A stretch of DNA of 64,000 nt from Streptomyces deccanensis (lineage in GTDB: Bacteria; Actinomycetota; Actinomycetes; Streptomycetales; Streptomycetaceae), in NCBI RefSeq assembly GCF_022385335.1, contig NZ_CP092431.1:310001-374000 (forward strand). Reading direction: 5' to 3'. Made by a program: the position numbers and the translations under genes. Shown piece after piece: positions 1 to 9,034 of the stretch; the first letter of the stretch is position 1; every line of letters starts with the position of its first letter. The notes beneath the pieces were generated by a model. That model had not been told where the DNA came from. It was given only the letters and a program-made list of their open reading frames with translations, and ran no database searches.

Positions 1-1
1 G

Positions 2-322
2 GGCAGGGCGGCGCCGATCCCGATCGAGACGCAGATCGTGGCGACCTCGGACGGGCTCTCCGTCCTCGGCACGCTCGCCTTCGAACACCACGACATCGTG
101 GCCGCCTGCCGGCAGCCGCAGTCCGTGGCGGAACTCGCCGCCCATCTGCGCCTGCACCTCAACGTCGTCCGGGTGCTCGCCGAGGACCTGTGTGCCGCCG
201 GGCACCTGGCGGTCCACGTGCCCAGCGCCCGGACCGCCCAGGACATCACCGTACTGCGAAGGGTCATCCATGGTCTCCGTGCCGTCCCCGACTCACGGGA
301 CACGCTCCGTGACAGCGGTTGA
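2..322 (+). CDS. DUF742 conservon protein (CvnC-like), 5' end cut by window
   Basis: Only the C-terminal about 106 residues are present. The frame is open through the left edge, and the residues before the first in-window GTG (38) already fit the family (a PIETQIVATSDGLSVL stretch), so the true start lies outside. DUF742 proteins are the third member of Streptomyces conservons (sensor kinase-like, Roadblock, DUF742, GTPase), which act as a membrane-associated, G-protein-like signalling set. A winged-helix-like region with repeated Leu/Ala helices (AELAAHLRLHLNVVRVLAEDL) is visible. The stop overlaps the downstream GTPase gene, as in conservon operons. Family assignment is firm; its partners upstream are not visible. 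Confidence 0.85.
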   Translation, partial: GRAAPIPIETQIVATSDGLSVLGTLAFEHHDIVAACRQPQSVAELAAHLRLHLNVVRVLAEDLCAAGHLAVHVPSARTAQDITVLRRVIHGLRAVPDSRDTLRDSG

Positions 323-893
323 GCCGCCGCCCCTGCCGGTCAAGCTGGTCATCGCCGGCGGCTTCGGGGTCGGCAAGACCACCACGGTGGGCTCCATCTC
401 CGAGATACGGCCGCTCACCACGGAGGCCGCCATCACCGAGGTCGCGGCAGGCGTCGACGACCTCACCCTGACACCCGGCAAGACCACCACCACCGTGGCC
501 ATGGACTTCGGCTGCATCACTCTCGACCCGACGCTGAAGCTGTATCTGTTCGGGACACCGGGCCAGGACCGCTTCGGATTCATGTGGGACGACGTGGTCG
601 AAGGCGCGCTCGGCGCACTGGTCATCGTGGACACCCGCCGCCTCGACGACTGCTACGCCGCCGTCGACTACTTCGAGCACAAGCGCATCCCCTTCGCCGT
701 CGCCGTCAACGCCTTCGACGGGGAGGTCGAACACGACCTGACCGAAGTACGGTGGGCACTGGACATCGCCGAACACGTCCCGCTCGTCGTCTTCGACGCA
801 CGCAGGACCGGCTCCGTGCGCGACGCCCTCCTGGTCGTGCTCGACGTCGCCCTCACCCGCGCCGAAGCGACCGCGACGACAGCGACGACCTGA
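270..893 (+). CDS. Conservon small GTPase (CvnD-like)
   Basis: A 207-residue P-loop GTP/ATP-binding protein of the conservon type. Seen: Walker A GFGVGKTT near residue 26-33, a switch region KTTTTVAMDFG, the G3-like FGTPGQDRFGFMWDD, and VDTRRLDDC with a NAFDG motif in the G4 position. The start at 270 is preceded by GAAGGG at good spacing and overlaps the DUF742 gene by 53 bp; a GTG at 309 with a shorter overlap is the alternative. By family knowledge it switches between GTP and GDP states together with the Roadblock and DUF742 partners. It probably forms an operon with the upstream partial gene. Confidence 0.9.
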   Translation: MVSVPSPTHGTRSVTAVEPPPLPVKLVIAGGFGVGKTTTVGSISEIRPLTTEAAITEVAAGVDDLTLTPGKTTTTVAMDFGCITLDPTLKLYLFGTPGQDRFGFMWDDVVEGALGALVIVDTRRLDDCYAAVDYFEHKRIPFAVAVNAFDGEVEHDLTEVRWALDIAEHVPLVVFDARRTGSVRDALLVVLDVALTRAEATATTATT

Positions 894-944
894 CTGCCGC
901 GCCCTGCCTGTGAGCCGCACCGGCCGAGAGGAGCCAGCACCCCC

Positions 945-1544
945 ATGTCATGGCGACGATCGAAGACGGGTCCGGACCACCGCCCGCCGATGCGGCTGCA
1001 GCCGTTGACCCGCACCGGGGCACAGCAGATCGAGCACTGGTTCGACCATCCCGAGGTTCGGAGTCGCCTGGGCGGCCGGTCCTGGATCCACCGTCAGCTG
1101 AGCCTGATCGGTCAGGACCCCGGCATCCCCTTCCGCGGCGCGACGGTGCTGCGCTCCCACGGGTGGATCGGGCTGGATCCGGCGGGCACGCCGGTCGCGT
1201 TCGTCCTCGGCGACGTCTACGACCGCTGGGTCCGCTACCACGGCGAAGGCCCCGAGGGCCCCCTCCTGTCCGACACCGACCCCCGGCGCGCCATGGGCCT
1301 GGCGTACGGGGTCGACCCCGAGCGGTGGCGTCGGGGACACGGCCGCTCGGTCCTCCGCGCCGTCCTCGTCCACCCCGACATCGGCGACGTCCAGACGTTC
1401 TTCTGCGGCGTCGAGCCCGACAACCACGCCAGTCGCGACAGCGCCGAAGCCGCCGGCTTCACCCTCGCCGACGTGGAACCGGACCACGAAGGGATGCTCT
1501 ACTACCGCCGCGCCCGCCCAGGTCGATCAACCAGCCCACGCTGA
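945..1544 (+). CDS. GNAT-family N-acetyltransferase
   Basis: A 199-residue GCN5-related acetyltransferase. The acetyl-CoA pyrophosphate loop is visible as RRGHGRSVLRAVL, followed by a late strand and helix (FFCGVEPDNHASRDSAEAAGF) that is the usual GNAT motif B. The family transfers an acetyl group from acetyl-CoA to an amine; the substrate cannot be read from sequence. The ATG follows GAGAGGAG about 12 bases upstream. The 3' end overlaps the convergent AraC-family gene by 18 bp. It lies 51 bp after cvnD and could be co-transcribed with it. Confidence 0.8.
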   Translation: MSWRRSKTGPDHRPPMRLQPLTRTGAQQIEHWFDHPEVRSRLGGRSWIHRQLSLIGQDPGIPFRGATVLRSHGWIGLDPAGTPVAFVLGDVYDRWVRYHGEGPEGPLLSDTDPRRAMGLAYGVDPERWRRGHGRSVLRAVLVHPDIGDVQTFFCGVEPDNHASRDSAEAAGFTLADVEPDHEGMLYYRRARPGRSTSPR

Positions 1545-2471
1545 CCCCTGACCGGGCGCCACCGACCCCTCCGCCCCCTCGGCGCGTCCCCGGACCTCGT
1601 TGCGGAAGTCGATCGGGGTGCGGCCGGCGCGTTGCATGAAGAACTTGCTGAACTGGGAGGGCGTGACGAAGCCGAGGTGGTCCGAGATCTGCGCCGCGCT
1701 CTCGTCGCCGTGCGCCAGCAGACGTTTCGCCTCCAGCACGACCCGGCGGTCGATGAACTCCTTCGCGCTGAGCCCCGCGCCCGCCAGGGTCGCCCGGGCG
1801 AGGGTGCGTCCCGAGTAGCCGAGCATGTGGGCGTAGTCCTCGACGCGTCGGGTGGCGGTGAAGTGCCGTTCGACGGCGTCCCGGAAGCGCAGATAGGTCT
1901 CGTCGGGTTCCGACGCCGGGCTGCCGACCGGGACGGTGAGATGGGCCAGCCGCAGCAGGAGCACGGCGAGGAGGTGACGCAGAGCCGCGATGTGCAACTC
2001 CAGGGGCAGATGGCCGAACGACTGGAACTCGTGACGCAGGTGGTCCGCTGCCATGGTCACCGCCTCGGCGTCGGCGGCGACGGGAGTGGTGACGACCGGT
2101 GCGTGCGGATCGTCGACCCTGGCGGCTGTCGCCGTGGCCGGGTCGAGCACGTCCTGCTGGAAGAGGATCAGGGTGCCCTCGGCACGGGTGAGGTCGCCCC
2201 ACTGGTGCACCTGGCCCGGGCGTACCCACAGCCAGGAGCCCGGGTGCAGGGCGTAGCCGGCGAAGTCGACGACGTGCCGGAGGTCGCCCGCGGTGAGCGT
2301 GAGCAGATGGTGGAAGTCGGGGCGCTGGGGCCGGGCGAGGGTGTGCTCGGAGACGCGGCGCCGTAGCTCGGCCAGCGACATGACCTCGACGCCCGCGGGC
2401 GTGCCGGCGGGCGCGGCGAACGGGATCTCCGGGATGTCGCGCGGGGCATGGTGTCGGCTTTTGGCCATCAT
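1527..2471 (-). CDS. AraC-family transcriptional regulator
   Basis: About 314 residues. The N-terminal half looks like an AraC cupin sensor (FHHLLTLTAGDLRHVVDFAG, then WVRPGQVHQWGDL). The C-terminal third carries two helix-turn-helix units ending with the AraC signature region (QISDHLGFVTPSQFSKFFMQRAGRTPIDFR). Start codons at 2468, 2471 (both ATG) and 2480 (TTG) are possible. A -10-like TAAACT lies 8 bases before the ATG at 2471, so a leaderless message is possible. It is divergent from the QorB/NmrA-like oxidoreductase across 76 bp, so it probably controls that gene. No ligand can be assigned. Confidence 0.9.
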   Translation of the reverse strand: MMAKSRHHAPRDIPEIPFAAPAGTPAGVEVMSLAELRRRVSEHTLARPQRPDFHHLLTLTAGDLRHVVDFAGYALHPGSWLWVRPGQVHQWGDLTRAEGTLILFQQDVLDPATATAARVDDPHAPVVTTPVAADAEAVTMAADHLRHEFQSFGHLPLELHIAALRHLLAVLLLRLAHLTVPVGSPASEPDETYLRFRDAVERHFTATRRVEDYAHMLGYSGRTLARATLAGAGLSAKEFIDRRVVLEAKRLLAHGDESAAQISDHLGFVTPSQFSKFFMQRAGRTPIDFRNEVRGRAEGAEGSVAPGQGSAWAG

Positions 2472-2547
2472 CAGTCGCAAGTTTATGCAGTTACCTCCCC
2501 GCCCTCGGTGGAAAGCTCACCGTCGTCACCCATGGAAAGGCGTACGC

Positions 2548-3414
2548 ATGTCCGAAACAGCAGCCGCATCCGCCGCCACGACGGTCGTCACCGGCTCCAC
2601 CGGTCGGCTCGGTGGGCGCGTCGCCCGGCGCCTGGCCGAGCGAGGCATCCCGCAGAAACTCCTGGCCCGCAGCCCGGAGCGAGCCCCTCGGCTGACCGGG
2701 GCGGTCGCCGTGCGCGGTGACTACGCCGACCAGGGCGCCGCGCGGGAGGCCCTCGCCGGAGCCCGCACCCTCTTCATGGTCTCCGCCTCCGAGAGCGCCG
2801 ACCGCCTCGCCCAGCACAAGAGGTTCGTGGACGCCGCGGCGGAGGCGGGTGTGCGGCACCTGGTGTACGTCTCCTTCTACGGAGCGGCACCCGACGCCAC
2901 CTTCACGCTGGCGCGCGACCACTTCCACACCGAGCAGCACATCCGCGCGAGCGGACTGGCGTACACCTTCCTCCGGGACAACCTCTACGCCGAGTTCGTC
3001 CCCGATCTCGTCGGCGAGGACGGTGTCATCCGAGGCCCGGCCGGAAGCGGGCGCGCCGCGTTCGTGGCCCAGGACGACATCGCCGACGTGGCCACCGCCG
3101 TGCTGTCGCGGCCGGACGACCACGCGGGCATGACGTACGACCTGACCGGACCCGAGGCGCTCTCGCTGGACGACGCGGCCACCGTCCTGTCGGAACAGCT
3201 CGGACGCGCCGTCACCTACCGGCAGGAGACGGTCGAGGAGGCCTACGCCTCCCGCGCCTCCTACGGCGCTCCGGCCTGGCAGCTGGATGCCTGGGTGTCC
3301 ACGTACACGGCCATCGCCTCGGGTGAACTGGACGGCGTCAGTGATGCCGTGCCCCGTCTCACCGGGCGTCCCGCCACGCCCCTCGCCGACGTCGTGGGCG
3401 CCGTGACGCGCTGA
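2548..3414 (+). CDS. NmrA/QorB-like NAD(P)-binding oxidoreductase
   Basis: A 288-residue atypical short-chain dehydrogenase fold. The dinucleotide-binding loop VTGSTGRLGGRVARRLAERG is at residues 13-32, followed by RGDYAD and VSASES, as in NAD(P)H:quinone oxidoreductase QorB/YtfG and NmrA-like proteins. There is no SDR Tyr-x3-Lys pair in the usual position, which fits the NmrA branch. GGAAAGG precedes the ATG with good spacing. It is divergent from the AraC regulator. Likely a redox-sensing or quinone-reducing protein; the substrate is unknown. Confidence 0.85.
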   Translation: MSETAAASAATTVVTGSTGRLGGRVARRLAERGIPQKLLARSPERAPRLTGAVAVRGDYADQGAAREALAGARTLFMVSASESADRLAQHKRFVDAAAEAGVRHLVYVSFYGAAPDATFTLARDHFHTEQHIRASGLAYTFLRDNLYAEFVPDLVGEDGVIRGPAGSGRAAFVAQDDIADVATAVLSRPDDHAGMTYDLTGPEALSLDDAATVLSEQLGRAVTYRQETVEEAYASRASYGAPAWQLDAWVSTYTAIASGELDGVSDAVPRLTGRPATPLADVVGAVTR

Positions 3415-3566
3415 TCCACACCACCAGAGACCCAGGCGTGTCGTTTTTTGACAATCAACGGTCGCTGTTCCTGCGGGGTGACGGGACGCCGTCGGCATAG
3501 TTTGAACACATCGCCGCCGGACCATCGATCCGTCCCGGCCAGGTTCCCGAGCCAAGGAAGACAGTC

Positions 3567-4328
3567 ATGAGCAACGCGAAGAACGCCGTCCTGCGGGCCG
3601 CCGACGAACTGTTCGGCGACAAGGACCCCTCCGCCGTGGACCGCTGGGTCGCCGTGGACTACACGCAGCACAGCGCGCTCGCCGCCGACGGGCCCGAGGC
3701 CCTGCGGGGTCTCGTCGCCGGCCTCGGCGAGGACTTCCGCTACGAAGGCGCCCGGGTCATCGCCGACGGCGACCTGGTCGCCCTGCACGGCACCTACCAC
3801 GGCTTCGGCCCGGACCCGCTCGTCGGGTTCGACGTCTTCCGGGTCGACGCCGACGGCAAGCTGGCCGAGCACTGGGACGCCCTGACCCCGCTGGTCGGGA
3901 ACACCGTCTCCGGCCGCTCCCAGACCGACGGCCCCACGGACGTCACCGAGACCGACAGGACCGACGCCAACCGCGCCCTGGTGGCCGAGTTCGCCGAGAA
4001 GGTCCTCATCGGCGCCGACTACTCGGTACTCACCGACTACATCTCCACCGAGACCTACCACCAGCACAACACCGACGCCGCCGACGGCCTCGACGGCTTC
4101 GGCGCGGCAGCGGCCAGGTGGGCCGAGCAGGGCAAGAACCTCGTCTACAAGAAGGTCCACCGGATCATCGCCGAGGGCGAGTTCGTCCTGGCGCAGTCCG
4201 AGGGCGAGTTCGGTGTGGCGGTCGCCTACTACGACCTCTTCCGGGTCGCGGACGGCAGGATCGTCGAGCACTGGGACGTCATCGCCCCCGTACCCGCCGA
4301 ACTGCCGCACGGCAACGGCCTGTTCTGA
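3567..4328 (+). CDS. Double SnoaL-like (NTF2-fold) protein
   Basis: A 253-residue protein made of two SnoaL-like halves, about residues 5-115 and 130-250. Each half has the family pattern Y-x-QH (YTQHS; YHQHN) and ends in a strand with EHWD (AEHWDALTPL; VEHWDVIAPV). SnoaL-like domains form a cone-shaped barrel that binds small hydrophobic molecules and are sometimes enzymes. Fusing two copies gives a dimer in one chain. AAGGAAG precedes the ATG. The upstream 150 bp holds a TTGACA at 3448 but no convincing -10 at standard spacing. Function unknown. Confidence 0.8.
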   Translation: MSNAKNAVLRAADELFGDKDPSAVDRWVAVDYTQHSALAADGPEALRGLVAGLGEDFRYEGARVIADGDLVALHGTYHGFGPDPLVGFDVFRVDADGKLAEHWDALTPLVGNTVSGRSQTDGPTDVTETDRTDANRALVAEFAEKVLIGADYSVLTDYISTETYHQHNTDAADGLDGFGAAAARWAEQGKNLVYKKVHRIIAEGEFVLAQSEGEFGVAVAYYDLFRVADGRIVEHWDVIAPVPAELPHGNGLF

Positions 4329-4377
4329 CAGGTCTCGCTGCCGAGGCTCCGGTGAGTGAGCTCGGTACCGGTCATCG

Positions 4378-5244
4378 TCACCGTTGGAGGGACGGGCGGT
4401 CCCCCATCACGATCACCGGGTTCAGGGCGGGGTCGAGCGCGAGCAGCAACTGCTTCATGTGCTGCCGCGACAGGCTCACGCAGCCGTGGGTCGGGCCCCC
4501 GTGGTCGACGTGCAGCCAGATGCCGCCGCCGCGGTCCGCGCCGAGGGGACGGGTCCAGTCGAGCGGGGAGGTGCCCGGCTCGCGGTTGTAGTCGATCGCG
4601 ATCACGTAGTCGAAGGAGCCGGCGAGCGGCTCGCCCTCGAATCCGGTGCCGCCGATGGTGAAGGAGCCGGAGCGGTCGTACGGCAGCTTCGTGCCGGGGT
4701 CGGCGAGCAGTCCGCCCGCGTCGCTGAGGGTGAACACCCCGACGGGCGAGTGCAGGTCGCCCGCGCGGTGGTCGTCGGTCCAGCCCCGGAGGGCGTTGTG
4801 AGCGGCCCAGGTCTGCCCGGCGGTCCAGCCGTCGTCGGTGCGCTGGTACAGCACCACCTGCGACGTCGAGGAGTCCTTGCCCTTCCCCGTGGCGACGACG
4901 ACCTGTCGGGCGTCGTCGGGGATCTCGGCGAGCGTCCTGGGGCCGAGGCCCGGCAGGTCGGTCGTCGCGGACGCGCTCGGGTTGTCGGCGTCGGCGTCGG
5001 TTTCGGCCTGTGCTTCGACCTGCGCTTGGGCCTCAGCCTGGGTCTTCGCGTCCGGTGCGGCCTCGTCCGGGGCGGGCGCGACGGCTTGGACGTCCCGCGC
5101 ACCGGCGGGGGACGAGGGGGCGCCCGCCGCCGGTTCGCCGCCGGTAGCGTCCTTGTCGGCCACGGTGACGCCCAGGCCCAGGGCCAGGGCCAGCACCGCG
5201 GCCGACACCGGCAGACGGATGCCCGGGGAGAGGAGCAGTCTCAT
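4378..5244 (-). CDS. L,D-transpeptidase (YkuD), secreted
   Basis: About 288 residues. An N-terminal hydrophobic segment (LPVSAAVLALALGLGVTV) looks like a signal peptide or anchor. It is followed by a low-complexity Ala/Glu/Asp/Gln linker (about residues 40-100) and a YkuD domain ending in IWLHVDHGGPTHGCVSLS, which carries the catalytic His and Cys. L,D-transpeptidases cross-link or modify peptidoglycan outside the membrane. An upstream ATG at 5355 would add 37 residues but has no ribosome site, so 5244 is preferred. It is divergent from the two-component pair across 207 bp, which suggests envelope-stress control. Confidence 0.85.
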   Translation of the reverse strand: MRLLLSPGIRLPVSAAVLALALGLGVTVADKDATGGEPAAGAPSSPAGARDVQAVAPAPDEAAPDAKTQAEAQAQVEAQAETDADADNPSASATTDLPGLGPRTLAEIPDDARQVVVATGKGKDSSTSQVVLYQRTDDGWTAGQTWAAHNALRGWTDDHRAGDLHSPVGVFTLSDAGGLLADPGTKLPYDRSGSFTIGGTGFEGEPLAGSFDYVIAIDYNREPGTSPLDWTRPLGADRGGGIWLHVDHGGPTHGCVSLSRQHMKQLLLALDPALNPVIVMGDRPSLQR

Positions 5245-5451
5245 CGCGCCCCGCTCCGGGGCTCGGTGGCGTGCGGTCCCCGTCGGGACCGGGGCGGACG
5301 CCCGGTCCGGGGTCGGGGCCGGCCCGGTGCGCTGTGTGGGTTCTCCTTCGTACATGGGGCCAGCGTGGGGCGCGTGGATCAGGAAGTTGTCAGGGTGTGG
5401 GAAGAACCGCAACAGCGCCGTAAGCCCTGCTGACGCCGCCTCAGCGCACAT

Positions 5452-6159
5452 ATGGTCACCGGCGTGTGCGCATACATTCTGATCGCGGAGGACGACGGCA
5501 TGCAGGCCGAGCTCATCCGCAGACTCCTGGTCAAGGAAGGCCATACGGCCGTCGTCGTCTCCGACGGGCCGGCCGCCCTCGACAAAGCCCGTGAACGGCG
5601 CCCCGACCTGGTGATCCTCGACGTGATGTTGCCGGGCCTCGACGGGTTCGGTGTCTGCCGTGTGCTGCGCCGGGACGCGGACATACCGGTGCTGATGCTC
5701 ACGGCCCGCTCCGCCGAGGACGATCTGCTGCTCGGCCTCGACCTCGGCGCGGACGACTACATGACGAAGCCGTACAGCCCCCGGGAGTTGCTGGCCCGCA
5801 TCCGTATCGTGCTGCGCCGCACGCTGCGTCCCGTCGAGGACTCCCCCGTGCTGCGGGTCGGGGCGGTCACCGTGGACCCGGTACGGCACGAGGTCACCTG
5901 TGACGGCGCGACGGTCGCCTGCACGCCGGGGGAGTTCGCCATCCTGACCGCCATGGCCGCCGAGCCCGAACGGGTCTTCTCACGCCGCCAGTTGCTGGAG
6001 CACACCCGGGGTCACGACCGGGCGTCCACCGAGCGAGCCATCGACATGCACATCGTGAACCTGCGCAAGAAGATCGAGGCCGACCCGCGCACACCCGTAC
6101 GCCTGCTGACGGTGTTCGGCGTCGGCTACAAACTCGTGGACGGCCAGGCGCCCGCATGA
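5452..6159 (+). CDS. OmpR/PhoB-type response regulator
   Basis: A 235-residue regulator with an N-terminal receiver (acidic pair ED, phospho-acceptor D57 in VILDVMLPG, T in LTAR, K in MTKPYSP) and a C-terminal winged-helix DNA-binding domain (FAILTAMAAEPERVFSRRQLLE ... DMHIVNLRKKIE). GTG codons at 5455 and 5464 are possible alternative starts; no strong ribosome site decides. Its TGA overlaps the kinase ATG (ATGA), so the pair is translationally coupled. Phosphorylated by the following kinase; the divergent L,D-transpeptidase is a plausible target. Confidence 0.95.
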   Translation: MVTGVCAYILIAEDDGMQAELIRRLLVKEGHTAVVVSDGPAALDKARERRPDLVILDVMLPGLDGFGVCRVLRRDADIPVLMLTARSAEDDLLLGLDLGADDYMTKPYSPRELLARIRIVLRRTLRPVEDSPVLRVGAVTVDPVRHEVTCDGATVACTPGEFAILTAMAAEPERVFSRRQLLEHTRGHDRASTERAIDMHIVNLRKKIEADPRTPVRLLTVFGVGYKLVDGQAPA

Positions 6160-8006
6160 CCCGCTCGAACGTGACCGCCGTGGGAGGTGGGACGTCCGTT
6201 CCCCGGATCCCCTGGCACCGGAGTCTGCTGGTACGACTGCTGCTCACCTCCGTGGCGATCGCCGTGCTGTCCGTGAGCGCCACCGCCTGGCTCGCGGTGC
6301 AGCTCACCACGCGCGCCATCCAGGAGGAACGCGGTCAGGTGCTCTCCGACGACTCCGACATCCTGCGCCGGCTCAGCGGCTATGCCGCGACCCATGCGGA
6401 GTGGGACGGCGTCGCGACCACCGTACGCGCGCTCTCCCGCACCCTGGACCGGCGCGTCGCCCTGACCACGTCGGGCGGACGGCTCATCGCCGACTCCGCC
6501 GCGCCCGGCACCGCGCTGCCCGTCCGCGCCTCGGCCACCGTCGACCCGCTGCGTACGGACACCTACACCGAGCCCGGCGCCCAGCTCGCCGGAATCGACC
6601 CCCGGGCCGTGGGGCCCTTCCGGCTGTCCTCCGCCGAGCGGGAGAAGGTGAGCAAGCTGGCGCAGCGGCGCGCGGAGTGCGCGGAAAGGTTCGGCAAGGG
6701 TGGTGCCACCAGAGAGATGCCCAGCGGCCGTACGGTGGTCGTCGCCGACGACGATCCGGGCTCCGTGCTCGCGCAGTGCACCGACGCGCCCGGCGACGCT
6801 CCGATGCCCACCGAGCGCAGAGCGCTGGCGGCCCTCGCGCAGCTGATGACCAACTGCCTCCCCAACGACTGGAAGCAACTGGTCCAGGCGGACCCCGAGA
6901 TGCGGGAACTCTTCGGCTCCGACATCGTTCCGGGGATGTCCGGCCGGGCGATCGGCAACGGCGACCCGCAGGTGCAGAACTGCATCGACACGGCACGCCG
7001 CACCCAACTCGATCCCTACGTCGCCCCGTCGGCGATCCTCTACCTCGGCGACCGAGACCAACAGCCGTCGGGCCTCGACCTGTCGTCCGCCAACAAGACC
7101 AAGATCATCGGGGTCAGCGGTCTCGTCCTGGCCGTCACGATCACGCTCACCGCGCTCGTGGCCGTCCGTCTCGTGCGTCCGCTGCGCGCCCTGACCGCCG
7201 CCGCCCGGCAGCCGTCGGAGCTGCACGCACGGGTCGCGGTCACCACCAAGGACGAGACGGGCTTCCTGGCCGCCGCCTTCAACGACCTGACGGCGCGCCG
7301 GGAACGGACGGAGGCCCAACGCAAGGCCATGGTGAGCGACATCGCACACGAGCTGCGCACCCCGCTGACCAACATCCGCGGGTGGCTCGAAGTCACCCGC
7401 GACGGCCTGCTCGACCCCGATCCCGACCTCATCGCCTCCCTGCACGACGAGGCGCTGCAACTGCAGCACATCATCGACGATCTGCGCGACCTCGCGGCCG
7501 GCGACGCCGGCACCCTGCGGTTGCACCGGGAACCGCTCGCCACGGACGAGTTGATCGGCCAGGTCGCCACCGCCCATCGCAGCCGCGCCGAGGCCGCGGG
7601 CGTCCAGCTGCGGGCGGATGCCGAGCCGGGGCTCTGGATCGACGCCGACCCGGTGCGGATGCGGCAGGTGCTGGGCAACCTCGTCTCCAACGCGCTGCGG
7701 CACACCCCCGCGCAGGGCACGGTCACCCTCAGCGCCCGGCAGACGGCGGACGAGGCCGTCCTGAGCGTACGCGACACCGGGGACGGCATCGCCCCCGAAG
7801 ACCTGCCGCATCTCTTCGACCGGTTCTGGCGTGCCGAGAAGTCGCGCAGCCGACGCACCGGGGGCAGCGGTCTCGGCCTGTCCATCGTGCGCCAGTTCGT
7901 CGAGGCACACGACGGAACGGTCACCGTCGACAGCACCCCCGGCAGCGGCACGGCGTTCACCGTACGGCTGCCGCGTGTGCCCGAGCCGGAGGGGCCGACC
8001 GGGTGA
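6156..8006 (+). CDS. Membrane sensor histidine kinase (BaeS-like)
   Basis: A 616-residue kinase with TM1 near residues 24-50, a large extracellular sensor of about 260 residues, TM2 near 312-335, a HAMP segment (LVRPLRALTAAARQPSEL), and HisKA with H398 in SDIAHELRTPLTN. The ATP-binding domain has an N box NLVSNALRHT, a G1 box DTGDGIAPEDLPHLF and a G2 box GGSGLGLSIV. It autophosphorylates and passes the phosphate to the coupled regulator upstream. The extracellular part contains several Cys (AECAERFG, AQCTDAP, TNCLPN, QNCIDT), possibly disulfide-bonded. The signal is unknown. Confidence 0.95.
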   Translation: MTRSNVTAVGGGTSVPRIPWHRSLLVRLLLTSVAIAVLSVSATAWLAVQLTTRAIQEERGQVLSDDSDILRRLSGYAATHAEWDGVATTVRALSRTLDRRVALTTSGGRLIADSAAPGTALPVRASATVDPLRTDTYTEPGAQLAGIDPRAVGPFRLSSAEREKVSKLAQRRAECAERFGKGGATREMPSGRTVVVADDDPGSVLAQCTDAPGDAPMPTERRALAALAQLMTNCLPNDWKQLVQADPEMRELFGSDIVPGMSGRAIGNGDPQVQNCIDTARRTQLDPYVAPSAILYLGDRDQQPSGLDLSSANKTKIIGVSGLVLAVTITLTALVAVRLVRPLRALTAAARQPSELHARVAVTTKDETGFLAAAFNDLTARRERTEAQRKAMVSDIAHELRTPLTNIRGWLEVTRDGLLDPDPDLIASLHDEALQLQHIIDDLRDLAAGDAGTLRLHREPLATDELIGQVATAHRSRAEAAGVQLRADAEPGLWIDADPVRMRQVLGNLVSNALRHTPAQGTVTLSARQTADEAVLSVRDTGDGIAPEDLPHLFDRFWRAEKSRSRRTGGSGLGLSIVRQFVEAHDGTVTVDSTPGSGTAFTVRLPRVPEPEGPTG

Positions 8007-8147
8007 GTGCGGGGCCTGCGTTCATGCCGCCCTTCTATCCGTCCAACTCCCCTCGCCAGTACGGCTCCTGGGGCCTCCAGAGCGGCACCGGGGGTGGAAG
8101 GCGAACGAGGGCCCGGCGATGATCGACCCGCTGGCATACTCGGCGAG

Positions 8148-8888
8148 ATGAAATCGATGGACCCCTTCCGCGACGAAGCCCGTGACCGCGCGTTACCGGA
8201 GGACGAGGTCGAGCGGTGGCTCGGGACCGTCCGTCCCTGTGTGATGCTGAGCCCCGCCAGTCAGGCTTCGGCCGACGGCGCGGTGGCGGGGCGGCTCGGC
8301 GGGCTGCCGGCGCTGCCGGCGGGCGAGCCCGTGCCGGACCTGCCGTTCCTCGCCTCGGTCGACCTCGCGGCGATCCCGCCCGGCGCGACGGACCTCCCGC
8401 TGTCGACGGACGGCACCCTGCTGTTCTTCGCGGACACCGAGGACCCGTGGGGCGAGGACGACTGGTCCCGGCTGGTGTACGTCCCGGCCGACGCGCCCGT
8501 CTCCGAACGTGCTCCGGACGGGGACTGGCCGCCGCAGGTCCTCCCGGCGCGAGATCTCCTTCTGGCGGTCGACCCCTCGCTGCCCAACCGCGGCTCCGAC
8601 ACGGAGGAGTTCCCGCACGGCGGTGAGCTGGGCTCGGTGTGGTGGAAGACCTGTGGCGAGATGCAGACGGACGGGCCGGTGCAGATCGGCGGCTACCCCT
8701 GGGTCTGGAACGCGGATCCCCTCACCGAGCACGACCACGGCCCCGGCGACTGGGTGTTGCTCGCGGAGGTCGGGGGCGAGGACCTGACCGACGGCGAACT
8801 GGGCGTCGTCCACTGGGTCATTCGCCGGGACGACCTGGCCGCAGGCCGCTTCACCGAGGCCCGGGCCTGCTTCGACATGGCCGGCTGA
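8148..8888 (+). CDS. DUF1963 (YwqG-like) protein
   Basis: About 246 residues, cytoplasmic, no signal peptide. The family pattern is visible: GGLPALPAGEPVPDLPFLASVDLAAIP, then LLFFADTEDPWGEDDW, then a C-terminal HDHGPGDWVLLAEVGGED. DUF1963 proteins are widespread and of unknown function; several sit in polymorphic-toxin or immunity neighbourhoods. The start could be 8148, or 8157, which has GGCGAG at better spacing. It converges on the SUKH-like gene at 9027. Confidence 0.8.
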   Translation: MKSMDPFRDEARDRALPEDEVERWLGTVRPCVMLSPASQASADGAVAGRLGGLPALPAGEPVPDLPFLASVDLAAIPPGATDLPLSTDGTLLFFADTEDPWGEDDWSRLVYVPADAPVSERAPDGDWPPQVLPARDLLLAVDPSLPNRGSDTEEFPHGGELGSVWWKTCGEMQTDGPVQIGGYPWVWNADPLTEHDHGPGDWVLLAEVGGEDLTDGELGVVHWVIRRDDLAAGRFTEARACFDMAG

Positions 8889-8962
8889 CGCAGCGGAACG
8901 GCCGTGCGGCGGGCTGTCAGACGCGACCTCGACGGCACCAACGGGACCACAGTCCCAACGGA

Positions 8963-9034
8963 ATCGGCGGCATCGGGGGCATCGGCGGCCTCAGCGGCAT
9001 CGGCGGCATCGGCGGCCTCAGCGGCCTCAGCGGC
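8963..9034. repeat. Nine-bp minisatellite, eight units
   Basis: Eight head-to-tail 9-bp units of two related kinds, ATCGGCGGC (one with GGG) and CTCAGCGGC, lie between two convergent genes. The last unit contains the TGA stop of the SUKH-like gene on the minus strand. It is not self-complementary, so it does not look like a terminator. Confidence 0.9.

Noticed and set aside
3448..3503. TTGACA with TAGTTT as a promoter for the SnoaL gene
   Set aside because: The spacing is about 44 bp, far from 16-19.
5245..5889. Longer L,D-transpeptidase reading up to 5889
   Set aside because: The extra sequence crosses the response-regulator gene and lacks a ribosome site; the signal peptide starts at 5244.
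8963..9034. Possible terminator between convergent genes
   Set aside because: The 9-bp units are direct repeats and do not form a stem.
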